Source of the DNA: CAZIAK01 sp964537035
GTDB lineage: Bacteria > Planctomycetota > B15-G4
Length of the DNA: 64,000 nucleotides
NCBI GenBank assembly: GCA_964537035.1
Contig: CAZIAK010000001.1
Coordinates: 186,001-250,000 of the forward strand
Reading direction: 5' to 3'
Below, in pieces: positions 1-8,137 of the stretch (its first letter is position 1; every line of letters starts with the position of its first letter). The notes under the pieces are model-generated. The model was given only the letters and a program-made list of their open reading frames with translations. It was not told the DNA's origin and ran no database searches. The translations under genes and the position numbers were made by a program.

Positions 1-300
1 AAGGTCGCCGAAGGCCTGGCCAAGTTCGTTGGCCAGCAGGTACACAACGCCTTTGCGTTGCACCCTCCTCGCAATGAGGTCAAGACCGCTGTGAATGAAG
101 CCTTCGCCAGCCTCGACTACGCCGAGTACGGCGGTGCGCCTCTGCTGGGCGTGACCGCCCCGGTGCTCATCGGCCACGGACGCTCCAGTCCCCATGCGGT
201 GATGAACATGATTCGTGCCGCCGGCTCCCTTGTGGAGTACGGGCTCAACCGGCACATCGCCGAGCGCCTTGCAGCCCAGAGCGGAGGGGTTTCACCATGA
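1..300 (+). CDS. plsX: Phosphate acyltransferase PlsX, C-terminal part (5' end outside window)
   Basis: The frame is open from base 1 to the TGA at 298-300, giving the last 99 residues of a protein whose start lies upstream of the window. The stretch with GGAPLLGV and IGHGRSSPHAV is the typical C-terminal signature of PlsX, which converts acyl-ACP to acyl-phosphate for phospholipid synthesis at the membrane. Its stop overlaps the fabH start (ATGA at 297-300), and plsX-fabH-fabD is a classical gene order, which supports the call. An ATG or TTG inside the fragment is not the true start. Confidence 0.9.
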   Translation, partial: KVAEGLAKFVGQQVHNAFALHPPRNEVKTAVNEAFASLDYAEYGGAPLLGVTAPVLIGHGRSSPHAVMNMIRAAGSLVEYGLNRHIAERLAAQSGGVSP

Positions 301-1292
301 CCGAGGTGAGATTCGGCCTGCGCGGCACGGGCTCCTACACGCCTGAGAAGGCACTGACCAACGCCGAGTTGTCCCAGATCGTTGACACGTCTGACGAGTG
401 GATCACCAAACGGACCGGCATCAAAGAACGGCGCATCCTGGCCGAGGGGCAGACCACTTCCGACATGTGCGTGGCGGCTGCAAAGATCGCCATGGAAGAC
501 GCGGGCATCAGCGCCGCAGACCTCGACCTGATCATTCTGGGGACTGTCACTCCTGATCAGCATGTCCCCGCCACGTCGTGCAAGGTGGCCGCAGCCCTCG
601 GTTGCGAGAAGACCCCCGCATTTGACGTGGCCGCTGGGTGCAGCGGGTTCATCTACTCAGCCACCATCGCCTCGCAGTTTCTGCGCGCCGGGACCTCCCG
701 CAACGTGCTGGTGATGGGCGCCGAGTCGCTCTCGCGCATCGCCAACTACAAGGACCGCACCTCGTGCATCCTGTTCGGTGATGCGGCAGGGGCCGCCGTC
801 TTCAGCACCGAAGATTGGTTCGCCGAGGTGCTCTCGAACACCATCGAAGCCGACGGTTCTGGCTACGATGTCATGTACCAGACTGCGGGGGGAGCCCAAC
901 AGCCCCTCACGGCTGAGCTGCTCGACGCCAACGAACACAAGCTGGTGATTCATGGCCGCGAGGTCTACCGCTTCGCCGTGAACCGCATGGTCGAGCTGGT
1001 CCGCGGCGAGCAGGCCAAGAACCCCGACCTTGAACTCGGTGGCGTGGTCCCTCACCAGGTCAATGCCCGCATCATCGAGTCCGCGAGAGAAAAGCTCGAG
1101 CTGCCCCTTGAGCGAGTCTTCGTCAACATTGACCGCTACGGCAACACCTCAGCAGCTTCGGTCCCCTTGGCTCTCGACGAGGCTCGCCACAACGGCTTCT
1201 TCGACGGCCTCGACGGCAAACTGGTCGTGATGTGTGCCTTCGGCGCAGGCCTGACCTGGGGCTCCCTGGCCCTGCGCTGGGGACGGGCATGA
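297..1292 (+). CDS. fabH: 3-oxoacyl-ACP synthase III (KAS III)
   Basis: FabH starts fatty-acid synthesis by condensing acetyl-CoA with malonyl-ACP. The 331-residue product has the family length and the full catalytic triad: Cys115 in VAAGCSGFIY, His253 in VPHQVN and Asn283 in YGNTSAAS. The start ATG overlaps the plsX stop by 4 nt, so translation is probably coupled. The gene is followed by fabD with another ATGA overlap, placing it second in the fab operon. Family membership is certain; substrate chain-length preference cannot be read from the sequence. Confidence 0.97.
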   Translation: MTEVRFGLRGTGSYTPEKALTNAELSQIVDTSDEWITKRTGIKERRILAEGQTTSDMCVAAAKIAMEDAGISAADLDLIILGTVTPDQHVPATSCKVAAALGCEKTPAFDVAAGCSGFIYSATIASQFLRAGTSRNVLVMGAESLSRIANYKDRTSCILFGDAAGAAVFSTEDWFAEVLSNTIEADGSGYDVMYQTAGGAQQPLTAELLDANEHKLVIHGREVYRFAVNRMVELVRGEQAKNPDLELGGVVPHQVNARIIESAREKLELPLERVFVNIDRYGNTSAASVPLALDEARHNGFFDGLDGKLVVMCAFGAGLTWGSLALRWGRA

Positions 1293-2257
1293 GCGACGAC
1301 GGATCACCCAAGCACGGCCTGCTCTTTCCGGGGCAGGGCGCGCAGGCCCTGGGCATGGGCCTGGACATCGCAGCCCTCGAGCCCGCGGCCGCGGCCGTCT
1401 TCGATACGGCTGCCGAGATCCTCGACTTCGACCTGGCAGCTGTGATCAGCGGCGACGACAAGGCCTCCCTCGACCGCACCGATGTGTGCCAGCCCGCGAT
1501 CCTTGTGACCTCCCTGGCCGTCATGGCCGGGCTGGACGCACGGAGCTTGCTGCGCGCCGAACAGGTCAGCGCCTGCGCAGGTCTCAGCCTGGGCGAGTAT
1601 TCGGCCCTGGCCTGGGCGGGAGCCTTGACCCTGCCCGACGCCATTCGCCTTGTGCGCGCCAGAGGTCAGGCCATGCAGGCGGCGAGCGACGAGAGGCCCT
1701 CGGGCATGCTGTCCCTGGTGGGCGCCTCGCCCGAAGCCGCCACGGCCCTGGTCGATGAGGCCCGGGGTGACGGTGTGCTGGTCCTGGCCAACCTGCTGGC
1801 CCCCGGACAGATCGCCATCGCTGGCACGAGCGACACGCTGGAGCGAGCCAGTGCGGCCTGCCGAGATCACGGCATTCGCAAGGCCGTGCCCCTCGCCGTG
1901 GCCGGAGCCTTTCACTCCCCCTGCATGGAATCCGCCGCCGCGTCCCTGGCTCAGGCCATCGCGGCCACGAACATCTCTGAGCCCAGGGTTCCCGTGGTGC
2001 TCAACGTGTCGGCACAGGCCACCCGCGACCCGGCGCTCATCGCCGACGGCCTGCGCCGCCAGATCACCTCGCCCGTCCTCTGGCAGGCCTCCATGGAGAC
2101 GCTGCTGGGCTCCGGGGTGACAGACTTCTTCGAGCCCGCGCCAGGGCGGCAGCTGACCAACATGCTGCGACGCTACGACATTGAAACCACGACTCATGCC
2201 TGCGGGACTGCCGACGATTTCATGGCCAGTTCCCCCTGGCCCGGAGACGCTCCATGA
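1289..2257 (+). CDS. fabD: Malonyl-CoA:ACP transacylase
   Basis: FabD loads malonyl groups from CoA onto ACP. The reading frame is open from 1232, but ATG 1289 (overlapping the fabH stop as ATGA) gives a standard 322-aa protein beginning just before LLFPGQGAQ. The nucleophile is Ser100 in GLSLGEYSAL; the usual GHSLGE has His where this protein has Leu, a variant I associate with planctomycetes and some myxobacteria. Arg125 and His209 (GAFHSP) match the other active-site positions. The stop overlaps the fabG start. Confidence 0.95.
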   Translation: MSDDGSPKHGLLFPGQGAQALGMGLDIAALEPAAAAVFDTAAEILDFDLAAVISGDDKASLDRTDVCQPAILVTSLAVMAGLDARSLLRAEQVSACAGLSLGEYSALAWAGALTLPDAIRLVRARGQAMQAASDERPSGMLSLVGASPEAATALVDEARGDGVLVLANLLAPGQIAIAGTSDTLERASAACRDHGIRKAVPLAVAGAFHSPCMESAAASLAQAIAATNISEPRVPVVLNVSAQATRDPALIADGLRRQITSPVLWQASMETLLGSGVTDFFEPAPGRQLTNMLRRYDIETTTHACGTADDFMASSPWPGDAP

Positions 2258-2997
2258 GCCAGTTGCAGGACAAGATCGCCATCGTGACCGGGGGCTCCCG
2301 GGGCATTGGGCTCGGTATCGTGAAGGCGCTCGCCGCCGAGGGCGCAAGGATCGCCGTGGTGGCCACCAGCGAGTCCTCTGCTGAGACGGGCGCCGACGCG
2401 GCCCGTGCCCTGGGCGTTGAAGCCCAGGCCTACGCCGCCAATGTCCGCGATGGAGATCGGGCCAAGGAGATCGTGGAAGCGGTCATCAAGGCCTGGGGTG
2501 GGGTCGATATTCTGGTCAACAACGCCGGAATTACCCGAGATGGCCTGTTGATGAAGATGTCCGACGAGGACATCGACGACGTGATCGACATCAACCTGAA
2601 GGGCGCCCTGCGCTGGAGTCGCGCGGTCATCCGGCCCATGATGAAGCGCAGGGGGGGCTCGATCGTCAATATCTCATCGATTGTCGGCTTGATCGGAAGC
2701 CCCGGACAAAGCAACTATGCGGCGGCCAAAGCTGGCGTCATGGGTGTCACCCGGTCGCTGGCAGCTGAACTCGGCGGACGGTCCATCCGGGTCAACAGCA
2801 TCGCACCTGGATACATCGAAACCGACATGACGGCCGACCTGTCCGAGCAAGTCAGACAATCCAGCCTCGAGCAGATTCCCCTGCGCAGTTTCGGCGAAGC
2901 CGCCGACATCGCCGCAGGGGTGCTTTTCCTGGCCTCAGAACAATCCAGATACATCACCGGCACGACCCTCGTCATTGACGGGGGCATGTCGCTGTAG
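2254..2997 (+). CDS. fabG: 3-oxoacyl-ACP reductase
   Basis: FabG is an NADPH-dependent short-chain dehydrogenase that reduces beta-ketoacyl-ACP in each elongation cycle. The 247-aa product shows the Rossmann motif GGSRGIG (13-19), NNAG (89-92), catalytic Ser142 in NISSIVG, and Tyr155/Lys159 in YAAAK. The C-terminus ends in VIDGGMSL, normal for FabG. The start ATG overlaps the fabD stop by 4 nt. Operon position and length agree with a housekeeping FabG rather than a generic SDR. Confidence 0.97.
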   Translation: MSQLQDKIAIVTGGSRGIGLGIVKALAAEGARIAVVATSESSAETGADAARALGVEAQAYAANVRDGDRAKEIVEAVIKAWGGVDILVNNAGITRDGLLMKMSDEDIDDVIDINLKGALRWSRAVIRPMMKRRGGSIVNISSIVGLIGSPGQSNYAAAKAGVMGVTRSLAAELGGRSIRVNSIAPGYIETDMTADLSEQVRQSSLEQIPLRSFGEAADIAAGVLFLASEQSRYITGTTLVIDGGMSL

Positions 2998-3095
2998 GGG
3001 CCCCTTGTGGCCATCTTGACTTGGTGACGAGCCTCGTCACACTGTCCCGAACATCAGCCGGGTCACCCGGCCATACCCCCGCAGGAGAGAGACAC

Positions 3096-3347
3096 GTGGT
3101 TACTACCCAAGAGATTGAGGAGAAGGTCATCGCCATCGTCTGCGAGCAGATGGGCGCCTCCAAGGAGAAGGTCGCGTCCACGACGTCCTTCATCCAAGAC
3201 CTCGGTGCCGATTCACTCGACACCGTCGAACTCGTCATGGAGTTCGAGGATCACTTCAACATCAGCATCCCGGACGAAGAGGCCGAGAAGATCCAGACGG
3301 TCGGTGACGCGGTGAGCTACATCGCCAGCCACGCCACCGCCAGCTGA
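3096..3347 (+). CDS. acpP: Acyl carrier protein
   Basis: ACP carries growing acyl chains on a phosphopantetheine arm. The 83-aa acidic protein has the DSL attachment motif with Ser40 in LGADSLDTVE. The frame is open from 3021, but GTG 3096 is preferred: it gives the usual ACP length and is preceded by a GGAGAG ribosome-binding site about 8 nt upstream (3083-3088). The 98-bp gap after fabG is the only real spacing in the fab operon, so an additional promoter for this highly expressed gene is possible there. Confidence 0.96.
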   Translation: MVTTQEIEEKVIAIVCEQMGASKEKVASTTSFIQDLGADSLDTVELVMEFEDHFNISIPDEEAEKIQTVGDAVSYIASHATAS

Positions 3348-3367
3348 AGTCGGCCGGCGCTCCTGCG

Positions 3368-4612
3368 ATGAAGCGACGGCGTGTCGTCATCACCGGCCTC
3401 GGGGCCTGTACCTGCCTGGGTCTCTCCTTCGAGAAGACCTGGCAGGACTTGCTGAGTGGCAAGAGTGGTGTCGGTCCGATCACTCGTTTTGATCCTGAGG
3501 CTTACCGCACAAGGTTTGCCGCTCAGGTCGACGACATCGACAGCAATGCGCTGTTCGGCCCCATGGCCGGCAAGAAGATCGACTTCTTCACGCAGTATGC
3601 GTTGCTGGCCGCCGACGGATGCCTCAAGGACTCTGGCATCGATCTTGAGGCCACCGACAAGGAGCGCGTCGGCTGCATCATGGGTACGGGCATCGGCGGC
3701 ATCACCGCCATCGAGGCTCACCATGTGGTCATTCTTGAGCGGGGTCCACGGCGCGCATCGCCGTACTTCATCCCGAAAATGATGCCCAATGCCATGAGCG
3801 GTCAGATTTCGATCCGCTATGGCTTGCAGGGCACGAACTTCGCGACGAGTTCGGCTTGCGCCTCAGCTGGCCACGCCCTGGGCATGGCCCTGCGGGCCAT
3901 TCAGTACGGGGACGCCGATGCGGTCCTCTCCGGTGGGGCCGAGGCGGCCGTGTCCATCCAGTCGGTCGCTGCCTTCGGCGCCATGAAGGCTCTCTCGACC
4001 CGCAACGACGACCCCACCGGCGCCTGCCGTCCCTTCGACAAGGATCGCGACGGCTTCGTCATGGCCGAAGGGGCTGCGGTGCTGCTGCTCGAAGAGCTCG
4101 AGCACGCGAAGGCCCGGGGAGCGAAGATCTACGCCGAGTTCACCGGCTATGGATCGACCTCCGATGCCTTTCACATCACCCAGCCCAAGGAAGACGGCCA
4201 CGGTCCCACGCGGGCCATGCAGCTGGCCTTGGCCGACGGCAGCATCAATCCCGAGACTGTCGACTACGTCAACGCCCACGGCACATCGACCTACTACAAC
4301 GACCTGGTCGAAACCCGGGCGCTGCACAACGCCTTTGGAGCCCATGCTCACAAGCTGGCCATCTCCAGCACCAAGTCGATGGTAGGCCACTTGCTCGGTG
4401 GCTCCGCAGCCATCGAAGCCGCGGTCACGGCGCGGTCGATCCACGAGGGCATGATCCATCCCACGTTGAATCACCATGAACCGGGCGAGGGTTGTGACCT
4501 CGACTACGTTCCTGGCGAGAAGCGGCCGCTGCAGATTCGGCACGCCATCTCGAACTCTCTCGGCTTCGGCGGGCACAACGTGTGTCTCGCCTTCGGACAC
4601 CCGGACGCCTGA
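3368..4612 (+). CDS. fabF: 3-oxoacyl-ACP synthase II (KAS II)
   Basis: FabF elongates acyl-ACP by condensation with malonyl-ACP. The 414-aa protein has the elongating-KAS Cys-His-His set: Cys164 in SSACASAGHA, His304 in VNAHGTST and His341 in SMVGHLLG, with Lys336 between them, and ends with the GFGGHN loop. It begins 20 nt after acpP, the usual acpP-fabF pair. No strong Shine-Dalgarno is visible before the ATG. FabB-type specificity is unlikely given the gene order but cannot be excluded from motifs alone. Confidence 0.97.
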   Translation: MKRRRVVITGLGACTCLGLSFEKTWQDLLSGKSGVGPITRFDPEAYRTRFAAQVDDIDSNALFGPMAGKKIDFFTQYALLAADGCLKDSGIDLEATDKERVGCIMGTGIGGITAIEAHHVVILERGPRRASPYFIPKMMPNAMSGQISIRYGLQGTNFATSSACASAGHALGMALRAIQYGDADAVLSGGAEAAVSIQSVAAFGAMKALSTRNDDPTGACRPFDKDRDGFVMAEGAAVLLLEELEHAKARGAKIYAEFTGYGSTSDAFHITQPKEDGHGPTRAMQLALADGSINPETVDYVNAHGTSTYYNDLVETRALHNAFGAHAHKLAISSTKSMVGHLLGGSAAIEAAVTARSIHEGMIHPTLNHHEPGEGCDLDYVPGEKRPLQIRHAISNSLGFGGHNVCLAFGHPDA

Positions 4613-4645
4613 AGCCCCAGCTGATCCCATGGGGGGCAGAAGACC

Positions 4646-6034
4646 ATGAGTGACCGACGCACCCTGATTGCCCAGGCGCTGGCCGCCGTGGGGCAGGAGC
4701 ATGTGCTGCGCTACGCAGACGAGCTGCCAGCGGCCGACCTGACCGAGCTGCTCGACCAGATCGAGGCCCTCGACCTGCCTCGGCTTCAGCGCCTGATTCA
4801 AGATGTTCTGGCACCCGCCACCGACGCCGGCCAGGGCAGCGGGCTTCAGCCGCCAGAGCTCATCGAGCAGGGCGATGACCCTGCCTCCACAGCGCGCAAC
4901 GCAGCCGCCCGCGAGCGCGGCGAGCAGCTCCTCCGCGCAGGCAAGGTCGGTGCTTTTCTCGTGGCCGGAGGACAAGGCACCCGGCTGGGCTACGACGGCC
5001 CCAAGGGGCGCTTCCCCGTGGGCCCCCTGACCCAACGCAGCCTCTTCGCGTATCACGCCCAACGTGTGCTGGCCAGCTGCCGACGCTACGACGCCGAGCT
5101 GCCCTTCTACATCATGACCAGCAAGGCGAACCACGCCAGCACGGTCGCCGCCTTCGAGGAGGCCTCCTGGTTTGGCCTCGACTCGCGTCAGGTGGTCTTC
5201 TTCTCCCAGGGCTTGCTGCCCGCCATCGACACCGAGGGCAAGATGCTCCTGGCCAGCCGCTCGTCTCTGGCCTTGAGCCCGGACGGACATGGCGGTTGCT
5301 TCGATGCCATGGAGCGCAACGGCGCCCTGGCCGACATGGAGCGCAGGGGCATCGAAGAGCTGTTCTACTTCCAGGTCGACAACCCCCTGGCCCAGGTGTT
5401 CGATCCGCTCTTCATTGGCCACCACTCTCTGGCTTCCGCCGAGATGTCCACCAAGGTCGTCGAGAAGAGCAGTCCCTCAGAGAAGGTAGGGGTCTTGGCC
5501 ACTCAGGATGGCAAGCACTGCCTGGTGGAGTACAGCGATCTGTCAGACGACCTCGCGGCCCAGCAAGATGACAGCGGCCGGCTGAGGTTTCGCGCCGGCA
5601 ACATCGCCATCCACATGTTGCGCCTGTCGTTCATCCGCCGGTTGCTGAGCGAGGGCTCGGGCCTGCCCGTCCACCGGGCCAACAAGAAGGTGCCCTGCCT
5701 CGACGCTCAGGGGCAGCCTGTCCAGCCCACCGAGCCCAACGCGATCAAGATGGAGATGTTCGTCTTCGATGCTCTGGGTTTCGCCTCCCGGGTCACCACA
5801 CAAGATGTGGACAGAGCCGACGAGTTCGCGCCGGTCAAGAACGCCGAGGGTTTCGACAGCCCCGCCACGGCACGAGCGGCCTTGTCCGACCAGGCGCGCC
5901 GCTGGGCCACGGCAGCCAAGCTGCCCGTGAAGGACGGCGACCTCGAAGTGGGCCCGCTCTTTGGCCTCGACTACTCCGATTTCAGAGACACCTTGACCCA
6001 GGCCGACGTGGGCCCGGTCTTCGATCGCTCCTGA
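4646..6034 (+). CDS. UDPGP-family UDP-sugar (UDP-GlcNAc type) pyrophosphorylase
   Basis: The protein belongs to the eukaryote-like UDPGP family, which makes UDP-GlcNAc or UDP-glucose from UTP and the sugar-1-phosphate; it is unrelated to bacterial GlmU. Visible motifs are the nucleotide-binding loop VAGGQGTRLGYDGPKG (107-122), PDGHGG (212-217) and QVDNPL (243-248) for metal and sugar binding. At 462 aa it matches the UAP1/AGX branch. It lies 33 nt after fabF on the same strand, so it may be read from the fab operon and link lipid and cell-envelope sugar supply; that link is inference. Substrate is not proven. Confidence 0.85.
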   Translation: MSDRRTLIAQALAAVGQEHVLRYADELPAADLTELLDQIEALDLPRLQRLIQDVLAPATDAGQGSGLQPPELIEQGDDPASTARNAAARERGEQLLRAGKVGAFLVAGGQGTRLGYDGPKGRFPVGPLTQRSLFAYHAQRVLASCRRYDAELPFYIMTSKANHASTVAAFEEASWFGLDSRQVVFFSQGLLPAIDTEGKMLLASRSSLALSPDGHGGCFDAMERNGALADMERRGIEELFYFQVDNPLAQVFDPLFIGHHSLASAEMSTKVVEKSSPSEKVGVLATQDGKHCLVEYSDLSDDLAAQQDDSGRLRFRAGNIAIHMLRLSFIRRLLSEGSGLPVHRANKKVPCLDAQGQPVQPTEPNAIKMEMFVFDALGFASRVTTQDVDRADEFAPVKNAEGFDSPATARAALSDQARRWATAAKLPVKDGDLEVGPLFGLDYSDFRDTLTQADVGPVFDRS

Positions 6035-6037
6035 GCG

Positions 6038-6043
6038 TAGAGT
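6038..6043 (+). promoter_or_regulatory. Putative -10 hexamer TAGAGT for dapB, 7 nt before the ATG
   Basis: TAGAGT lies directly after the stop of the preceding gene, with seven bases to the dapB ATG. If used, transcription would begin at or within a base or two of the start codon, giving a leaderless mRNA. No convincing -35 box is visible. Confidence 0.4.
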
Positions 6044-6050
6044 CCTGCCC

Positions 6051-6740
6051 ATGGCCGCCCCTCCTCCTCTCCGTGTCGTGGTGGGGGGCGCCGAGGGACG
6101 CATGGGACGTCTGGCCCGGTCCGCCATGGCCCCATGCACAGATCTGATCTTCGTCGGGGGGCTGAAGAGAGGGGACGACCCGGGGCCACTGCTGCAAACC
6201 GAAGTGGCCGACGTCTACCTCGACCTCACCGTGGCCTCTGCCGCCCGGGCCCTCGCTCCCACGGCTGCCCGGGCGGGCGTCTGCCCTGTGGTCGGCACCT
6301 CGGGGCTGAACGACCAAGACCTGGACTGTCTCAGCCAGGCCTGCGGCCAGGGCGGCGTGGGCGGCCTGGTGGTGCCCAACTTCTCCGTGGGTGCGGTGCT
6401 GCAGATGATGGCCGCCGAACACATCGCCCGGCATCTCAGCTGCACAGGCATCGCCGAGGTCCACCACAGCGGCAAGCGGGACAGCCCTTCAGGTACAGCG
6501 CAGGCCACGGCTCGGCGGATCGGCCAGGCCACACAGGCCGAGCCTCCCCAGATCAGGAGCGCGCGCAAAGACGATGCCCTGGCCGAACAGACCGTGACCT
6601 TTGCCACCAGCCACGAGCAGCTCGAGCTGCACCACGTGGTCAGCAATCGTCTGGCCTACTTGCCGGGACTCCTGCTCGCCCTGCGGCGCGTGAGAACATG
6701 CACCGGCCTGGTCCGCGGCCTCGACTCCCTGCTCGACTGA
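6051..6740 (+). CDS. dapB: 4-hydroxy-tetrahydrodipicolinate reductase
   Basis: DapB reduces hydroxy-tetrahydrodipicolinate in lysine and meso-diaminopimelate synthesis. The product carries the N-terminal dinucleotide loop GGAEGRMG (12-19), VVGTSGL (80-86) and the diagnostic catalytic/substrate segment EVHHSGKRDSPSGTA with His138/His139, Lys142 and PSGTA at 146-150. At 229 aa it is shorter than the usual 240-270, and the DFT motif is DLT here. It begins 16 nt after the UDPGP gene, but a -10-like TAGAGT in the gap suggests its own transcript. No other dap gene is in the window. Confidence 0.9.
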   Translation: MAAPPPLRVVVGGAEGRMGRLARSAMAPCTDLIFVGGLKRGDDPGPLLQTEVADVYLDLTVASAARALAPTAARAGVCPVVGTSGLNDQDLDCLSQACGQGGVGGLVVPNFSVGAVLQMMAAEHIARHLSCTGIAEVHHSGKRDSPSGTAQATARRIGQATQAEPPQIRSARKDDALAEQTVTFATSHEQLELHHVVSNRLAYLPGLLLALRRVRTCTGLVRGLDSLLD

Positions 6741-6851
6741 AGGCCTCGCGGTGCACGCATCCCCGGGCACTTTAGGCGCAGGCTGCAAGGGCGCCTGCTG
6801 GCTTCCGTTGGTATCATCCCGCTCGCTGTTTGAAGCCGAGCAGCGACCCAG

Positions 6852-6938
6852 GCCAGAGTGGCGGAATCGGTATACGCGGCGGATTCAAAATCCGCTGCCC
6901 GCAAGGGCATGGGGGTTCGAGTCCCCCCTCTGGCACCA
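6852..6938 (+). tRNA. tRNA-Leu (anticodon CAA)
   Basis: The cloverleaf has acceptor arms GCCAGAG/CTCTGGC, an anticodon stem GCGGA/TCCGC enclosing the loop TTCAAAA (anticodon CAA, reading UUG), a class II long variable arm and the T-loop GGTTCGAGTCC. The discriminator A and CCA tail are encoded (6935-6938). A TATCAT about 35 nt upstream could be its -10 box. Confidence 0.97.
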
Positions 6939-6971
6939 CGTTTCCCTGGGCCCAGCGGGGGCTTGGCTGCC

Positions 6972-7268
6972 TCAGCCACGCCAGGCCCGCCAGTCCCCAT
7001 CGTTCTCGTCGCCATCAGCTGGGGCGTCGTCGCCCAGACCCGCCTCGTCTGTCGGCTCATCGTCTGCCCGGGAGTGGAGGCCAAAGAGGCGGAAGACGCA
7101 GATCTGCAAGGCCAGGAAACCCACGGCGGCCAGGACCATCAGGACCGCAGCGCCTCCCTGGGGGAACAGCACGGTCGACCCGAGCAGGGCCAGACCCAAG
7201 GCCACGACCAGTAACAGCGCCGAGAGCAGCACGACGGAGAGGGTGACATGGGAGGCGGAGCGAGCCAT
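6972..7268 (-). CDS. Small two-helix membrane protein of unknown function
   Basis: The 98-aa product is not recognised. It has two hydrophobic segments, about residues 8-30 and 40-59, separated by a short loop, and a strongly acidic C-terminal tail rich in Asp and Glu (about 67-92). That layout predicts an inner-membrane hairpin with a cytoplasmic acidic tail. It sits between tRNA-Leu and the divergently transcribed rhodanese gene. A clear membrane-protein composition and an otherwise empty stretch support it being real, but no homologous family is claimed. Confidence 0.6.
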   Translation of the reverse strand: MARSASHVTLSVVLLSALLLVVALGLALLGSTVLFPQGGAAVLMVLAAVGFLALQICVFRLFGLHSRADDEPTDEAGLGDDAPADGDENDGDWRAWRG

Positions 7269-7378
7269 GAAGGGACGATATCAGCTGGCCAGCAGACTCC
7301 AACAGGCACGCCACTTGGCCGTCTTCTCGTAGAGTAGGCCCAGCGTCTCCTCACCCCTCTCCCGCCGAGTGCCTTGCC

Positions 7379-8137
7379 ATGGGCAGCGTTCTGCTCGAAG
7401 CCCTCATCGTTGCCACTCTCGGTATGGCCCTGGCCTTCGCAGCCAACAGCTGGCGCAGCGATGGCCTGGAGGTCAGCCGGGACTACTTCCCCCAGAGCAT
7501 GGCCGTTGACCAGGGTCAGGCAAGGGCCCCCCAGGACGAGGCGCCCCGGGCACAGGGCAGCGCCGGCAAACAGCCGCCCACCGAGATCGCCGGGCCCTCG
7601 GGCAACGAGGGCAGCCAGCCCGAAGGCGCCACGGCAGAGGGCCAGCCAGGCCGGGGCGCCGCGGACGCGCTGGCGCACCACCCTGAGCACGGCGAGGCAG
7701 GCGCTGAGATTCACGCCCATGTGGCCGAGCGGCTGGCCAGCAAGGGGCTGAGCGCCGTGACTCATGACGAGGCAGAGGCCCTCTGGCGGGACCCCATGTA
7801 TCAGGAGTACGAAGCCACGGTGTTCTTGGATGCCCGGCGAGCGGAGCAGTACAGCGAAGGGCACATCCCCGGGGCCTGGCACTTTGATCCGTTCTACCCA
7901 GAGCGCACCATCGACGAGCTGCTGCCCTTGCTGGCCTCGGCCATGACCATCGTCGTCTACTGCAAGGGCGGCGAATGCGACGACAGCGAGTCCGCCGCGC
8001 TCTACCTGCTGAACCTTGGCGCCGCCGACCCGTCCCGCCTCTCCATCTATGTCGGAGGTATCGACGGGTGGACAGCTGCCCAGCTACCCGTGGAGCGAGG
8101 CCTGCGGGGCAGCGGCGAGTTGAGCGACGCACCATGA
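7379..8137 (+). CDS. Membrane-anchored rhodanese-like sulfurtransferase
   Basis: An N-terminal transmembrane anchor (residues about 3-23) is followed by a low-complexity Gly/Ala/Glu/Pro region (about 40-110) and a C-terminal rhodanese domain. The domain shows FLDARRAEQYSEGHIPGA and the active-site loop CKGGEC with catalytic Cys195, so a persulfide-carrying function is plausible. The stop overlaps the start of the next gene, a MauE/DoxX-like membrane protein (ATGA at 8134-8137), implying a joint membrane role. TAGAGT near 7337 could be its -10, giving a leader of roughly 30-40 nt. The domain is clear; the sulfur donor and acceptor are unknown. Confidence 0.85.
   Translation: MGSVLLEALIVATLGMALAFAANSWRSDGLEVSRDYFPQSMAVDQGQARAPQDEAPRAQGSAGKQPPTEIAGPSGNEGSQPEGATAEGQPGRGAADALAHHPEHGEAGAEIHAHVAERLASKGLSAVTHDEAEALWRDPMYQEYEATVFLDARRAEQYSEGHIPGAWHFDPFYPERTIDELLPLLASAMTIVVYCKGGECDDSESAALYLLNLGAADPSRLSIYVGGIDGWTAAQLPVERGLRGSGELSDAP

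Noticed and set aside
3863..5425. Long minus-strand ORF (520 aa) opposite fabF and the UDPGP gene
   Set aside because: It overlaps two well-supported genes on the other strand and has no domain; a GC-rich antisense shadow.
7139..7882. Minus-strand ORF opposite the rhodanese gene
   Set aside because: Overlaps the rhodanese frame with catalytic Cys; no motif of its own.
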